NCBI RefSeq assembly: GCF_900101265.1
Contig: NZ_FMZS01000002.1
Location: forward strand, 248,001 to 312,000
Direction: 5' to 3'
Origin: Massilia sp. PDC64
GTDB lineage: Bacteria; Pseudomonadota; Gammaproteobacteria; Burkholderiales; Burkholderiaceae_D
DNA: 64,000 nt
Position numbers and translations under genes: made by a program. This document shows, in pieces, positions 25,479 to 34,180 of the stretch. Each line of letters opens with the position of its first letter. Within the stretch, counting starts at the first letter, position 1. The notes under the pieces are model-generated. The model saw only the letters and a list, made by a program, of their open reading frames with translations, made no database searches and was not told where the DNA came from.

Positions 25479-26507
25479 TCAGGGCTGCGCCAGGTCCGCT
25501 TCCGTCGTGAAGGCGTCGGCGTAGAACTCGTCGGCCGGCAGGCCGCATTGCTCCACGTAGTCGCGCCGGGCGGAATCGACCATGATCGGCGCGCCGCATG
25601 CGTACACCTGGTGGTTGGACAGGTCGGGGATGTCCTGCATCACCGCCGCGTGGACGAAGCCCGTGCGGCCGGTCCAGCCGTCTTCCGGCAGCGCGTCCGA
25701 GATGACCGGCACGTACGTGAAATGCGGCAGTTCGCGGGCCCACTGCTCGCACAGGTCGTGCATGTACAGGTCCTGCGGGCGGCGTCCGCCCCAGTACAGG
25801 GCGACGGGACGTTCCGACTTCAGGTGGATCATGTGCTCGACGAGCGCCTTGACGGGGGCGAAGCCCGTGCCCGACGCCAGCAGCACGATCGGCTTGCTGG
25901 AGTCTTCGCGCAGGAAGAACGTGCCCAGCGGGCCTTCGAAGCGCAGGATGTCGCGCTCCTTCATCGTGGTGAACACATGGTCGGTGAACAGGCCGCCGGG
26001 GAGGTGCCGGATGTGCAGCTCGATCGGGCCGCCCAGCGACGGCGCGCTGGCGATGCTGTAGGCGCGGCGCTTGCCGTCCTTGAGCATGAATTCGATGTAC
26101 TGGCCGGCGCGGTAGGCGAGGGCTTCGTTGGCCGGCAGCTGGAGCGTCAGGATGGCGACGTCCGGCGCGGCGCGGCGGATGGCGGTCACGCGGGTCGGCA
26201 TCTTGCGCACCGGGTATTCGCTGCTGCCGCCCACTTCGCGCGCTTCGATCACCACGTCGCCCTCGGGCACGGCACAGCACATCAGTGCAAAGCCCTGCAG
26301 CTTCTCCTGCTCGGACAGGGCGCGCGCCTGGTGCGGCTTGTGGTGGATCGTGCCTTCGACGACCTTGCCCTTGCAGGAACCGCAGGCGCCGTTCTTGCAG
26401 CCGTACGGCAGGCCGATACCGGAGCGGATCGCGGCCGCGAGCACGGTTTCGTCCGCGTCGCAGTCGAAGTGGTGGCCGCTGGGCTGGACAGTGATCTGAA
26501 ACGTCAT
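25479..26507 (-). CDS. 2Fe-2S/FAD/NAD(P) oxidoreductase (CDP-6-deoxyglucoseen reductase-like)
   Basis: 342 residues in three domains. A plant-type ferredoxin domain with Cys37, Cys42, Cys45 and Cys77/78 (GCKNGACGSC) comes first, then an FAD-binding beta-barrel with RAYSIASAP, then an NAD(P)-binding domain with LLASGTGFAPVKAL and YACGAPIMV. Such proteins pass electrons from NAD(P)H to an oxygenase or dehydratase partner; none is adjacent. The ATG at 26507 has GAGG upstream and lies only 12 nt from the divergent epimerase start, so the promoters of both must overlap coding DNA. Confidence 0.92.
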   Translation of the reverse strand: MTFQITVQPSGHHFDCDADETVLAAAIRSGIGLPYGCKNGACGSCKGKVVEGTIHHKPHQARALSEQEKLQGFALMCCAVPEGDVVIEAREVGGSSEYPVRKMPTRVTAIRRAAPDVAILTLQLPANEALAYRAGQYIEFMLKDGKRRAYSIASAPSLGGPIELHIRHLPGGLFTDHVFTTMKERDILRFEGPLGTFFLREDSSKPIVLLASGTGFAPVKALVEHMIHLKSERPVALYWGGRRPQDLYMHDLCEQWARELPHFTYVPVISDALPEDGWTGRTGFVHAAVMQDIPDLSNHQVYACGAPIMVDSARRDYVEQCGLPADEFYADAFTTEADLAQP

Positions 26508-26519
26508 ACAATCCTCGGA

Positions 26520-27401
26520 ATGAATACAAAAAACAATGTCAGGTTCAACAAGCCGCGCCTCCTGATCGTGGGCTGCGGCGACGTCGGCATGCGTCTGCTG
26601 CCGCTGGTGCGCGAGCATTTTCGCGTGTTCGCCGTGACGAGCCAGCCGGCCCGGCGCGCGGCCCTTCGTGCGGCGGGCGCCATCCCCGTCGTGGCCGACC
26701 TCGACCGGCCCGCGACGATGAAGCGCCTGGCCGGCCTGGCGCAGCGGGTCGTTCATCTTGCGCCGCCACAGCAGGACGGCGCGCTCGATTTGCGCACGCG
26801 CAATTTGACCGCCATTCTACCCGAGGGCGCGCAGGTGGTTTATGTCAGCACCACGGGCGTCTACGGCGACCGTGGCGGCGCGGCGACCCCGGAGACGACG
26901 CCCGTCGCCCCGCGCAACGCGCGCGCGCGGCGCCGCGTGGATGCCGAACGGGTGCTGCGCGCGTGGGCCGTGGCGAGCGGGGGCAAGGTGGCGATCCTGC
27001 GCGCGCCGGGCATCTATGCGGCGGACCGCCTGCCCATCGAACGGCTGCAGCGCGGCACGCCGGCGCTGGCGCCCGCGGACGACGTGTACACGAACCACAT
27101 CCACGCGGACGACCTGGCCCGGCTGTGCGCGCTGGCGCTGTTCCGCGCCCGGCCGGGGCGCGTCTACAACGCGTCCGACGATACGCGCATAAAGATGGGG
27201 GAGTATTTCGACCTCGTGGCCGACGCCTTCGGCCTGGCCCGGCCGCCGCGCCTCGCGCGCGCCGAGCTGGAACAGGCGGTGTCGCCCATGCTGTTGTCGT
27301 TCATGTCGGAATCGCGCCAGCTGGACAACCGCCGCCTCGGCAAGGAACTACGCGTCCGCCTGCGCTATCCGCACGTCGGCGACGGAATAAGGGCGGCTTA
27401 A
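26520..27401 (+). CDS. NAD-dependent epimerase/dehydratase family protein
   Basis: 293 residues, extended SDR-like. The Rossmann motif is LLIVGCGDVGMRLL near 14-27, followed by YVSTTGVYGDRGG and a ILRAPGIYA segment, as in YeeZ-like proteins. The usual YxxxK is not apparent, since RARRRVDAER occupies the expected place, so oxidoreductase activity is doubtful. The start codon is 12 nt from the divergent flavoreductase start and no Shine-Dalgarno is visible, which may mean leaderless or weak translation. Confidence 0.8.
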   Translation: MNTKNNVRFNKPRLLIVGCGDVGMRLLPLVREHFRVFAVTSQPARRAALRAAGAIPVVADLDRPATMKRLAGLAQRVVHLAPPQQDGALDLRTRNLTAILPEGAQVVYVSTTGVYGDRGGAATPETTPVAPRNARARRRVDAERVLRAWAVASGGKVAILRAPGIYAADRLPIERLQRGTPALAPADDVYTNHIHADDLARLCALALFRARPGRVYNASDDTRIKMGEYFDLVADAFGLARPPRLARAELEQAVSPMLLSFMSESRQLDNRRLGKELRVRLRYPHVGDGIRAA

Positions 27402-27483
27402 GCATTTCGCAACTATTCCATGTATCATTCGGGTACGCCGTAGAGCGACCATACAAAGAACTTATATTTCCCGAAACTGGCTG

Positions 27484-27516
27484 ATTTTCCATAACCCGCT
27501 ATGGGTTGTGGAAAAT
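27484..27516. promoter_or_regulatory. 14-bp inverted repeat in the 5' region of the HTH gene
   Basis: ATTTTCCATAACCC (27484-27497) and GGGTTGTGGAAAAT (27503-27516) pair over 14 positions with one mismatch (G-U in RNA) around the loop GCTAT. It sits 31 nt before the start of a small HTH-like protein. It may be that protein's operator or a hairpin covering its ribosome site. Confidence 0.5.
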
Positions 27517-27547
27517 TTCCCATGGATGTCACAAGCGAAAGACGAAC

Positions 27548-27814
27548 ATGCCCATCAGACGTATACCCGAGGGCGCCGAATACGACCCGAACCGGGTCCT
27601 CGACGCCATCATCAATAAACTCAAGCTCAAGAACGACGCCGCGCTGTCGCGCGTGCTGGAAGTGGCGCCGCCCGTGATCAGCAAGATCCGCCACAACACC
27701 CTGCCGATCGGCGCGACCATTCTGCTGCGCATGCACGAGGTGTCCGACTACAGCATTCGCGAGCTGCGCGCGTTGATGATCCGGGCGGACGTGGCGGGGG
27801 TGGGCGCGGCGTGA
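27548..27814 (+). CDS. Small HTH (Cro/C1-like) protein
   Basis: 88 residues. The middle NDAALSRVLEVAPPVISKIRHN has the helix-turn-helix spacing of XRE/Cro proteins, and the flanking helices DAIINKLKLKN and GATILLRMHEVSDYSIRELR complete a short repressor-like domain. The start at 27548 follows AAGACGAAC; a frame opening at 27506 would run through the inverted repeat and is less likely. It is the only gene on the plus strand next to the three histidine-kinase cassettes and ends convergently with them, so a regulatory link is possible but unproven. Confidence 0.65.
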   Translation: MPIRRIPEGAEYDPNRVLDAIINKLKLKNDAALSRVLEVAPPVISKIRHNTLPIGATILLRMHEVSDYSIRELRALMIRADVAGVGAA

Positions 27815-27823
27815 GCCGGACGT

Positions 27824-27853
27824 AAAAAAAATCCGCCCCGGAATCGGGGCGGA
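27824..27853 (-). terminator. Terminator of the first repeat-protein gene
   Basis: Stem TCCGCCCC/GGGGCGGA with a short loop, followed on the minus strand by eight T. It ends the whole three-cassette array on the minus strand. Confidence 0.85.
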
Positions 27854-27877
27854 CCGCGCAGTGGTAACGCGCTCGCT

Positions 27878-28162
27878 TCAGGCGTTCGCAATGGCCTTGC
27901 CCGTGACGTGCGGGCTGGCGCAGAACGCGGTGTCTTTGCCGTGCGGGCTGGCGCAGAAGGCGATGTCCTTGCCGTGCGGGCTGGCGCAGAACGCGGTGTC
28001 GGTCTGGATGTCGGCAGCGCGCAGCGTGGTGCCTCGACGGGTGTGCGGGCTGGCACAGAAGGCGATGTCTTTGCCATGCGGGCTGGCGCAAAATGCGGTC
28101 GCCGTCACATGCGGGCTGGCGCAGAAGGCCGTGTCTGCCTGCGTCCGCTCCGTCGCGGCGGC
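27878..28162 (-). repeat. Coding repeat array, FCASPH type
   Basis: Six in-frame copies of a unit containing FCASPH, each with exactly one Cys and one Pro. On the plus strand the core reads as GTGCGGGCTGGCGCAGAA-like blocks. Spacing is irregular, which excludes CRISPR. Confidence 0.9.
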
Positions 28163-28549
28163 GGCGCCCGGGTAGGTTTCGCCGAACGTCGCTTCGTACA
28201 GTTCGCGCATGCGGTCGCCGCTGTCGAGGCGGAATTGTTCGTCATCCTCGCCACCCATGCCGACGTACGGATAGTGGTGCAGGAAGTAGCCGAACGCCTG
28301 TTCGCAGTCGGCGGCGTATTTCATCGTGTCGAGGATGTGGTAGTGCCAGAACGTGTCGACGTCGACCAGCGGTGCGGTGTCCTCGTCCGGATACATCTTC
28401 ATCAGGCACAGGAAGCGGCGGTATTCCTTTTCCACGGCATTGGCCTTCTCCAGGCTCCAGCCTTCGCCCGATGCGGCGTGCATCAGCTTCATCTTGATCG
28501 GTTCCAGGTCGAGTTGCATCACGGCTTTAAACAGGTCGTTGGTGTTCAT
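27878..28549 (-). CDS. GRDP-like protein with six FCASPH repeats (cassette 1)
   Basis: 223 residues. Residues 1-129 form a GRDP-like domain (glycine-rich-domain-containing-protein-like), with DVDTFWHYHILDTMKYAADC, AFGYFLHHYPYVGMGG and LYEATFGETYPG; the conserved His and Cys could form a metal or catalytic site. Residues 130-223 are an array of six T-A-F-C-A-S-P-H units separated by short linkers (mostly GKDI or VTA) and one longer Arg-rich linker. There is no signal peptide. The ATG at 28549 has AAGGATGACC, placed as in the paralogues; another ATG lies two codons upstream. The domain differs from the second copy only at residue 25 (Ala/Val). Function unknown. Confidence 0.8.
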   Translation of the reverse strand: MNTNDLFKAVMQLDLEPIKMKLMHAASGEGWSLEKANAVEKEYRRFLCLMKMYPDEDTAPLVDVDTFWHYHILDTMKYAADCEQAFGYFLHHYPYVGMGGEDDEQFRLDSGDRMRELYEATFGETYPGAAAATERTQADTAFCASPHVTATAFCASPHGKDIAFCASPHTRRGTTLRAADIQTDTAFCASPHGKDIAFCASPHGKDTAFCASPHVTGKAIANA

Positions 28550-28583
28550 GGTCATCCTTGTGAAGGGTTAAGGAATGGTCGGG

Positions 28584-28662
28584 CGTGTCTTGCACGTGCT
28601 CAATGTAGTTGAGGCAATTCACCCGGATTTTGATATTTGTCAAACAAATAACATGCATTGCT
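28584..28662 (-). promoter_or_regulatory. Conserved promoter block, copy 1
   Basis: On the minus strand a half-palindromic TTTGACAAATATCAAA-like site (TTGACA complement at 28638-28643) is followed 20 nt later by TTGCCT (28612-28617), a 17-nt spacer and TGCAAG (28589-28594). The spacer contains the inverted repeat CTCAA/TTGAG. The same order and spacing occur before the other two repeat-protein genes (31947-32025, 35183-35257). The downstream leader here is only about 33 nt, roughly 100 nt shorter than in the other two copies. Confidence 0.65.
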
Positions 28663-28714
28663 TGAATGGCTATGCAAAGGCGCGATAGTGATGTAGGGCT
28701 AGCCGATGAGGATG

Positions 28715-30568
28715 TCAGATGACGGCCGAGCCCGAGCCGTGCTCCTGCTCGTGGGAGAGAACGGGCGCGGGCCCGCCGATGACGGGCGCCGACACCATGA
28801 CGGTCGTGCCGCCGCCCGGTTCACTGAACACGGCGCAGGTGCCGCCGAGGATCACGATGCGCTCCTCGATGCCCACGAGACCGAAAGAGCCGTATTTGTT
28901 GCGCCCGCCGGGCGGCAGGCCGCAGCCGTTGTCGCGCACCGTCAGCGACAGCCAGCCGCCGTTCAGGCGCAGCTCCACCGTCACGCGCGTCGCGTTGGCA
29001 TGGCGGACGATGTTCGTGAGCGACTCCTGCAGGATGCGGAAGAAGGCCGTGGCGCAATGGTCGGGCAGGGCGATCTCGCCGTGGTCGTCGCGGATTTCGC
29101 ACTGGATGCCCGTGCGCTTCCGGAACTGGTCGACCTGCCATTCGACGGCCGCCGAGAGCCCCAGGTCGAGCACGGTGGGGCGCAGGTCGTTGATGATCTG
29201 GCGCACGCTCTTGATCGTCGTGTCGATCTGCTGCAAGGTGGAACGGGCGCGCTTGTTCAGGTGGCTGTGCGTGCCCATCGTGCGTCCAGCCAGCAACTCG
29301 GCCTCGATGCGCAGCGCGAGCAGGCTCTGGCCGAGGTCGTCGTGGATTTCGCGCGCGATGCGCTTGCGTTCCATTTCCTTGATCTGGTACGCATGGTCGG
29401 CCAGGCGCCTGAGCTTCTGGTGCGACAGTTGCAACTTGGTCTGGCTCTCGCGCAGCTCGCTCGTCATTTCCTGCGCCAGTTCGAGGGCGGCACGGCGCGA
29501 CGACGTGAGCGTATGCAGCAGCGCGTAGAGCAGGATCGAGCCGAGGAAGCCGAAGGCCATCATGAGCTTCGGATAATACGTGTCGAATTCCGTGTTCAGC
29601 GCCGACTTGCGGACACTGTAGATGGTTTTCCACGGGCGGCCGTTGAAGTCGAGCGGCAGGGTTGTGGTGAACACATCCTCGCCACTGTCGAGCGGCGGCG
29701 TGGGCTCGCTGGCGCTGCCCTGGCTGTCGAATAATGCGAGTGGCCGGCCGTTCGTATCCCGGCCGGCGGCATCCATACCAGGGCCGATATCGTACAACGT
29801 CATACGCAGGCCGCTGATGGGGATCTCGTCGATCACCCCTTGCAGCAACTTGGGCAGGCTGAATGCGATGCCGAGCGAGCCCGCATAAGCTGCACGGCGC
29901 TGTTGGACCGTGTCGTGCGGTAAGCCGAAACGGTAGATCGGTATGCGCAGCCCGAGGTAAAAATTATTGGGGCTGGACAGCGCCGGAATTGGCGTGCCGG
30001 ACGCATAAATCGTGCCTTGGTCGCGCGACTCCATCAATTGTTTGCTGAAGTAGCGATTCATCGCCAGGTCGATGCCGTATAACGAAGAATCCTTTGGGTC
30101 AGGTTCGAAATAGGCGATTGTCAAATAGTAGGGGCGGATGCCCGGGGGCGAGATTTCCACTTGGGCGTCCTTGCCCTGGTGGCGTTGCACTTCCTCGCGC
30201 AAGTCGTCCATGAAGCGGACCCGGTCGGCCTCCTCGACATACGCGGCAAAATTCATGTCTTCGACGGCCGGATAATGGCGGGGCAACTCCAGCCCGCGTA
30301 CGTATTCGTGGAACCGGCGGTGGGTCATGACGTCCACGCTTTGCAGCATGCTGCCGGCCGCGCGGAGCAGGTCAGTGTATGACTTGACGCGTACGCTGAT
30401 CACGCTCTGCGCGTGTTTTGCGTGGTTGACGAAACGCGCTTGTGCATCGTCTTCGATCGAGCGCGCCGTGACAATGTACAACAGACTACCCACCAGCGAC
30501 GACAGCAGCGCGCCCACCCAGAACGAAAGCCGGCTGACCGAAAATGCGTCTCTCAGTGTCGTCGTCAT
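28715..30568 (-). CDS. CHASE-type sensor histidine kinase, HisKA_3 family (cassette 1)
   Basis: 617 residues. The first membrane helix is at about 13-34, then a roughly 300-residue periplasmic domain of CHASE type (HYPAVEDMNFAAYV near 98-111, YASGTPIPAL near 188-197), a second helix at about 335-355, a coiled coil, the HisKA_3 dimerisation helix with phospho-acceptor His409 (AREIHDDLGQSL), and an HATPase domain with ESLTNIVRHANA near 515 and DNGCGLPPGG near 547. This is the NarX/DegS-type kinase class that normally phosphorylates a LuxR-type regulator; none is in the window. Its start at 30568 has AGGAAG upstream. The kinase half is nearly identical to those of the two paralogues. Confidence 0.9.
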   Translation of the reverse strand: MTTTLRDAFSVSRLSFWVGALLSSLVGSLLYIVTARSIEDDAQARFVNHAKHAQSVISVRVKSYTDLLRAAGSMLQSVDVMTHRRFHEYVRGLELPRHYPAVEDMNFAAYVEEADRVRFMDDLREEVQRHQGKDAQVEISPPGIRPYYLTIAYFEPDPKDSSLYGIDLAMNRYFSKQLMESRDQGTIYASGTPIPALSSPNNFYLGLRIPIYRFGLPHDTVQQRRAAYAGSLGIAFSLPKLLQGVIDEIPISGLRMTLYDIGPGMDAAGRDTNGRPLALFDSQGSASEPTPPLDSGEDVFTTTLPLDFNGRPWKTIYSVRKSALNTEFDTYYPKLMMAFGFLGSILLYALLHTLTSSRRAALELAQEMTSELRESQTKLQLSHQKLRRLADHAYQIKEMERKRIAREIHDDLGQSLLALRIEAELLAGRTMGTHSHLNKRARSTLQQIDTTIKSVRQIINDLRPTVLDLGLSAAVEWQVDQFRKRTGIQCEIRDDHGEIALPDHCATAFFRILQESLTNIVRHANATRVTVELRLNGGWLSLTVRDNGCGLPPGGRNKYGSFGLVGIEERIVILGGTCAVFSEPGGGTTVMVSAPVIGGPAPVLSHEQEHGSGSAVI

Positions 30569-30953
30569 AACAATACGCTTCCTAAAGGTGGGTTCCAGGC
30601 CACTGGACATGCGATGTTAATTTAATGCAAAACTCATGTCGAGAGCCACGCAATCCGGGCAGTTGGACAGTGGCAACGGGACAGATTGGTACTGGGACGG
30701 AGGGAGAAAACAAGAAGGCTGCGCGCGTGCTAATTGCAACGGATGCTGCATGTGCGACGGCTGAGGACGCCTGCGCACCTGCTGCGTGTAGTAGTCCGGG
30801 CCGTTGGATGGAGCAGTTACCGAATCAACGCGCACACAGCCAATAAGAAAGCCCGCCCGCTCCTGGAAGCGTGGCGGGCATGGTCAGCGTTGAAAATGCT
30901 GAAGGAGGAACGCAGCCTTGTCGTGGCAGGTGTTTGACCGTTCGTCCGGACGA
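30569..30953. other. 385-base gap between kinase 1 and repeat protein 2
   Basis: It holds the upstream region of kinase 1, with an AT-rich TTGCATTAAATTAACAT stretch on the minus strand near 30615-30635, and the terminator of repeat protein 2 at 30848-30879. No ORF here has coding character. Confidence 0.6.
30848..30879 (-). terminator. Terminator of repeat protein 2
   Basis: Stem GCCCGCC (30851-30857)/GGCGGGC (30873-30879), followed on the minus strand by TTTCTTATTG. It separates cassette 2 from cassette 1. Confidence 0.7.
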
Positions 30954-31814
30954 CTATGCAGCGGCGGCTTCCTCATGACAGGGCTGCGCTTCGATACGCG
31001 GGCTGGCGCAGTACGCCGTGCCGACGCGCGGGCTGGCGCAGTAGGCTGTCGCCTGGACGCGCGGGCTGGCGCAGTATGCGGTCGCAGCGACGGCGCCTTC
31101 GCCTGCCTTGATGCGCGGGCTGGCGCAGTAGGCTGTCGTCTGGACGCGCGGGCTGGCGCAGTATGCTGTCGCAGCGACGGCACCTTCGCCTTCCCTGATG
31201 CGGGGGCTGGCGCAGTAAGCCGTGCCGACACGCGGGCTGGCGCAATATGCGGTGGCAGCGAGGGCACCTTCGCTTGCCCTGATGCGGGGGCTGGCGCAGT
31301 AGGCGGTCGCCTGGACGCGCGGGCTGGCGCAATACGCGGTGTCTTCCACGCGCGGGCTGGCACAGTAGGCTGCTTCGATCCGCGGGCTCGCGCAGTAGGC
31401 GCTGGCGCCGTCCGCGGCCTGGGCGATGGCGCCCGGGTAGGTTTCGCCGAACGTCGCTTCGTACAGTTCGCGCATGCGGTCGCCGCTGTCGAGGCGGAAT
31501 TGTTCGTCATCCTCGCCACCCATGCCGACGTACGGATAGTGGTGCAGGAAGTAGCCGAACGCCTGTTCGCAGTCGGCGGCGTATTTCATCGTGTCGAGGA
31601 TGTGGTAGTGCCAGAACGTGTCGACGTCGACCAGCGGTGCGGTGTCCTCGTCCGGATACATCTTCATCAGGCACAGGAAGCGGCGGTATTCCTTTTCCAC
31701 GGCATTGGCCTTCTCCAGGCTCCAGCCTTCGCCCGATGCGACGTGCATCAGTTTCATCTTGATCGGTTCGAGGTCGAGTTGCATCACGGCTTTAAACAGG
31801 TCGTTAGTGTTCAT
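30954..31814 (-). CDS. GRDP-like protein with eleven YCASPR repeats (cassette 2)
   Basis: 286 residues. The first 129 repeat the GRDP-like domain of cassette 1 with a single substitution. The rest is eleven copies of A-Y-C-A-S-P-R followed by V or I and a two-residue spacer, interrupted three times by a longer linker of the form xxEGAxAA. The protein ends EAQPCHEEAAAA. Each unit has one Cys beside an aromatic residue, one Pro and one Arg, so the tail is strongly basic. No export signal is present. The start at 31814 has GAGGATAACC. A long leader of about 130 nt precedes it, shared with cassette 3. A role as a multi-core precursor or a metal-binding array is speculation. Confidence 0.8.
   Translation of the reverse strand: MNTNDLFKAVMQLDLEPIKMKLMHVASGEGWSLEKANAVEKEYRRFLCLMKMYPDEDTAPLVDVDTFWHYHILDTMKYAADCEQAFGYFLHHYPYVGMGGEDDEQFRLDSGDRMRELYEATFGETYPGAIAQAADGASAYCASPRIEAAYCASPRVEDTAYCASPRVQATAYCASPRIRASEGALAATAYCASPRVGTAYCASPRIREGEGAVAATAYCASPRVQTTAYCASPRIKAGEGAVAATAYCASPRVQATAYCASPRVGTAYCASPRIEAQPCHEEAAAA
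30990..31427 (-). repeat. Coding repeat array, YCASPR type
   Basis: Eleven in-frame units in about 440 bases, with core blocks such as CGCGGGCTGGCGCAGTA on the plus strand. Larger duplicated modules with the Glu-Gly linkers are visible, so the array appears to have expanded by recombination. Confidence 0.9.
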
Positions 31815-31946
31815 GGTTATCCTCGTAAGATTTAATTAAGTACTACTAACCCTAGTTATGGTTTTATGCGGTGAATCTGCTGCTTTGAAACAACATTTCC
31901 ATTAGGCATGTAATGACTTCCGGCAACATATTGTCAAGTTTGCGGA

Positions 31947-32025
31947 CGTGTCTTACACGTGCTCAATGTAGTTGAGGCAATTCACCATGTTATTGATATT
32001 TGTCAAAGAAACAACATTTGTTGCT
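31947..32025 (-). promoter_or_regulatory. Conserved promoter block, copy 2
   Basis: TTGACA-containing site (complement at 32001-32006), then TTGCCT (31975-31980), 17-nt spacer, TGTAAG (31952-31957), flanked by the inverted repeat CGTGT/ACACG. Spacing is identical to copies 1 and 3. The predicted leader to the ATG is about 130 nt and holds further blocks shared with copy 3 (for example CCCTAGTT and GTAATGAC on the plus strand). Confidence 0.65.
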
Positions 32026-32111
32026 TAGCTGGATACACCCAAACCTTTAGATGAGGTAGGTATATCCGGAGAGAATAACGGAGGGAAAGAACCGAAGGGG
32101 GAGAATCGAAG

Positions 32112-33968
32112 TCAGATGACGGACGAGCCCGAGCCGTGCTCGGTCGGCACAGGCAGGGTACGGTCCGGCGTGCCGACGACGGGCGCCGACACCATCACGG
32201 TCGTGCCGCCATCCGGTTCGCTGAACACGGCGCAGGTGCCGCCGAGGATCACGATGCGTTCCTCGATGCCCACGAGACCGAACGATCCATACTTGTTGCG
32301 CCCGCCGGGCGGCAGGCCGCAGCCGTTGTCGCGCACCGTCAGCGACAGCCAGCCGCCGTTCAGGCGCAGCTCCACCGTCACGCGCGTCGCGTTGGCATGC
32401 CGGACGATGTTCGTGAGCGACTCCTGCAGGATGCGGAAGAAGGCCGTCGCGCAGTGGTCGGGCAGGTCGATTTCGCCGTGGTCGTCCTGGATCTCGCACT
32501 GGATGCCGGTGCGCCGCTGGAACTGGTTGACCTGCCACTCGACGGCCGCCGAGAGCCCCAGGTCGAGCACGGTGGGGCGCAGGTCATTGATGATCTGGCG
32601 CACGCTCTTGATCGTCGTGTCGATCTGCTGCAAGGTGGCGCGGGCGCGCTTGTGCAGGTGGCTGTGCGTGCCCTTCGTGCGTCCAGCCAGCAACTCGGCC
32701 TCGATGCGCAGCGCGAGCAGGCTCTGGCCGAGGTCGTCGTGGATTTCGCGCGCGATGCGCTTGCGCTCCATTTCCTTGATCTGGTACGCGTGGTCGGCCA
32801 GGCGCCTCAGCTTCTGGTGCGACAACTGCAGCTTGGTCTGGCTCTCGCGCAGCTCGCTGGTCATTTCCTGCGCCAGTGCGAGGGCGGCGCGGCGCGACGA
32901 CGTAAGCGTGTGCAGCAGGGCATAGAGCAGGATCGAGCCGAGGAAGCCGAAGGCCATCATCAGCTTCGGATAATACGTGTCGAATTCCGTGTACAGCGCG
33001 GCCTTGGGCGCACTGTAGGTCGTCTTCCAGGTACGGCCGTTGAAATCCAGCGGGAGGGTCGTGCTGAACATGCGGTGATCGCCCTGCGCGAGCGGTGGCG
33101 TCGGATTCGTGCCGGTACCGTGGCTGTCGAACAGGGTGCGCGGCGTCCCCGCGGTTTCATGGCCACGGATGTCCAGGCCGGGGCCGATGTCGAACAGCGT
33201 CATGCGCAGCCCCTTGATCGGTATCTCGTCCATGACACCGTACAGGAGTTTCGGCACGCTGAACGCAATGCCCAACGACCCGACGTAGGCGGCGCGGCGC
33301 TCTGCCACGGTCTCGGGCGTCGTGCCGAAATAATAGATCGGCATGCGCATGCCGAGATGGGTATCGTTCGGGCCGGACAAGGCAAGAATGGGTGTGCCGG
33401 AGGCATAGACCGTTCCATTGTCGCGCGAATCGGCCAATTGCTTGCTGAAGTAACGGTTTGCCATCAGATCGATGCCGTAATGGCCCGGGCCCGACTGGTC
33501 CGGCTCGATATAACTGATGATCAGATAGGCGTCGCGCCGCCCCGCCGGCACGATGTCCAGGGGCTCCGCGGCATGGATGTGCCCGCCCATTTCCTCGCGC
33601 AGGTCGCTGAGGAAGAGGTCGCGCTTCTCGTCGGTGACGTACAGCGCAAAATTGATCGAATCGACCGCCGGGAAATTGTTGACCAAGTCCAGCCCCAGCA
33701 CGTATTCGTGAAGTTTGCGATGGCTCAGGATGTCGGTGCTGTGGATCAGGCTTCCGGTCGCCCGCAGCAGGTCGGTATACGATTTGATGCGCACGTTGAT
33801 GACGCTCTGCGCATACTTGGCATGGTTGATGAACCGTTCCTGGGCATTCGTTTCGATCGACCGTTGGGTCATCACATACAGGACGCTGCCGACGATCGTC
33901 GACACCAGTGCGCCGGTCCAGAACGAGACCCGGTTGACGGAAAATGCGTCCTTCAGAACGGCCTGCAT
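32112..33968 (-). CDS. CHASE-type sensor histidine kinase (cassette 2)
   Basis: 618 residues, same architecture as the cassette 1 kinase: helix at about 13-34, CHASE-type periplasmic domain (NNFPAVDSINFALYV, YASGTPILALSG), second helix LMMAFGFLGSILLYALLHTL, HisKA_3 with AREIHDDLGQSL and HATPase with DNGCGLPPGG. From the second helix onward it is almost identical to its paralogues. The periplasmic part is much more divergent, with different loops around HIHAAEPLDIVPAG. The ATG at 33968 follows GGGAAGATT. It lies upstream of repeat protein 2 on the same strand with a 297-base gap that holds the conserved promoter block, so the repeat gene probably has its own promoter. Confidence 0.9.
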   Translation of the reverse strand: MQAVLKDAFSVNRVSFWTGALVSTIVGSVLYVMTQRSIETNAQERFINHAKYAQSVINVRIKSYTDLLRATGSLIHSTDILSHRKLHEYVLGLDLVNNFPAVDSINFALYVTDEKRDLFLSDLREEMGGHIHAAEPLDIVPAGRRDAYLIISYIEPDQSGPGHYGIDLMANRYFSKQLADSRDNGTVYASGTPILALSGPNDTHLGMRMPIYYFGTTPETVAERRAAYVGSLGIAFSVPKLLYGVMDEIPIKGLRMTLFDIGPGLDIRGHETAGTPRTLFDSHGTGTNPTPPLAQGDHRMFSTTLPLDFNGRTWKTTYSAPKAALYTEFDTYYPKLMMAFGFLGSILLYALLHTLTSSRRAALALAQEMTSELRESQTKLQLSHQKLRRLADHAYQIKEMERKRIAREIHDDLGQSLLALRIEAELLAGRTKGTHSHLHKRARATLQQIDTTIKSVRQIINDLRPTVLDLGLSAAVEWQVNQFQRRTGIQCEIQDDHGEIDLPDHCATAFFRILQESLTNIVRHANATRVTVELRLNGGWLSLTVRDNGCGLPPGGRNKYGSFGLVGIEERIVILGGTCAVFSEPDGGTTVMVSAPVVGTPDRTLPVPTEHGSGSSVI

Positions 33969-34095
33969 AATCTTCCCAGAAGCATGTCGTGGAATCGCGT
34001 TCGACGACACAAAATTAATACTGTGCAACTTACTCGTGTCGGATGATGCGCGACACCTAGTTATTCGAAGAGTTGTTCACTGGCAGAATTATCTC

Positions 34096-34129
34096 AAAAG
34101 AAAAAGGCCCGCGCCTGACTGGAGCGGGC
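34096..34129 (-). terminator. Terminator of repeat protein 3
   Basis: Stem GCCCGC/GCGGGC (34107-34112 and 34124-34129), followed on the minus strand by CTTTTTCTTTTG. It separates cassette 3 from cassette 2. Confidence 0.75.
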
Positions 34130-34180
34130 AAAAGTATCGCGCGGGGAGTGCGTACGAGGAACGCGCTCCCCGGAGGGAAT

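Noticed and set aside
30617..30937. Small ORFs between kinase 1 and repeat protein 2
   Set aside because: They overlap the terminator and promoter regions, have no ribosome site and no coding character.
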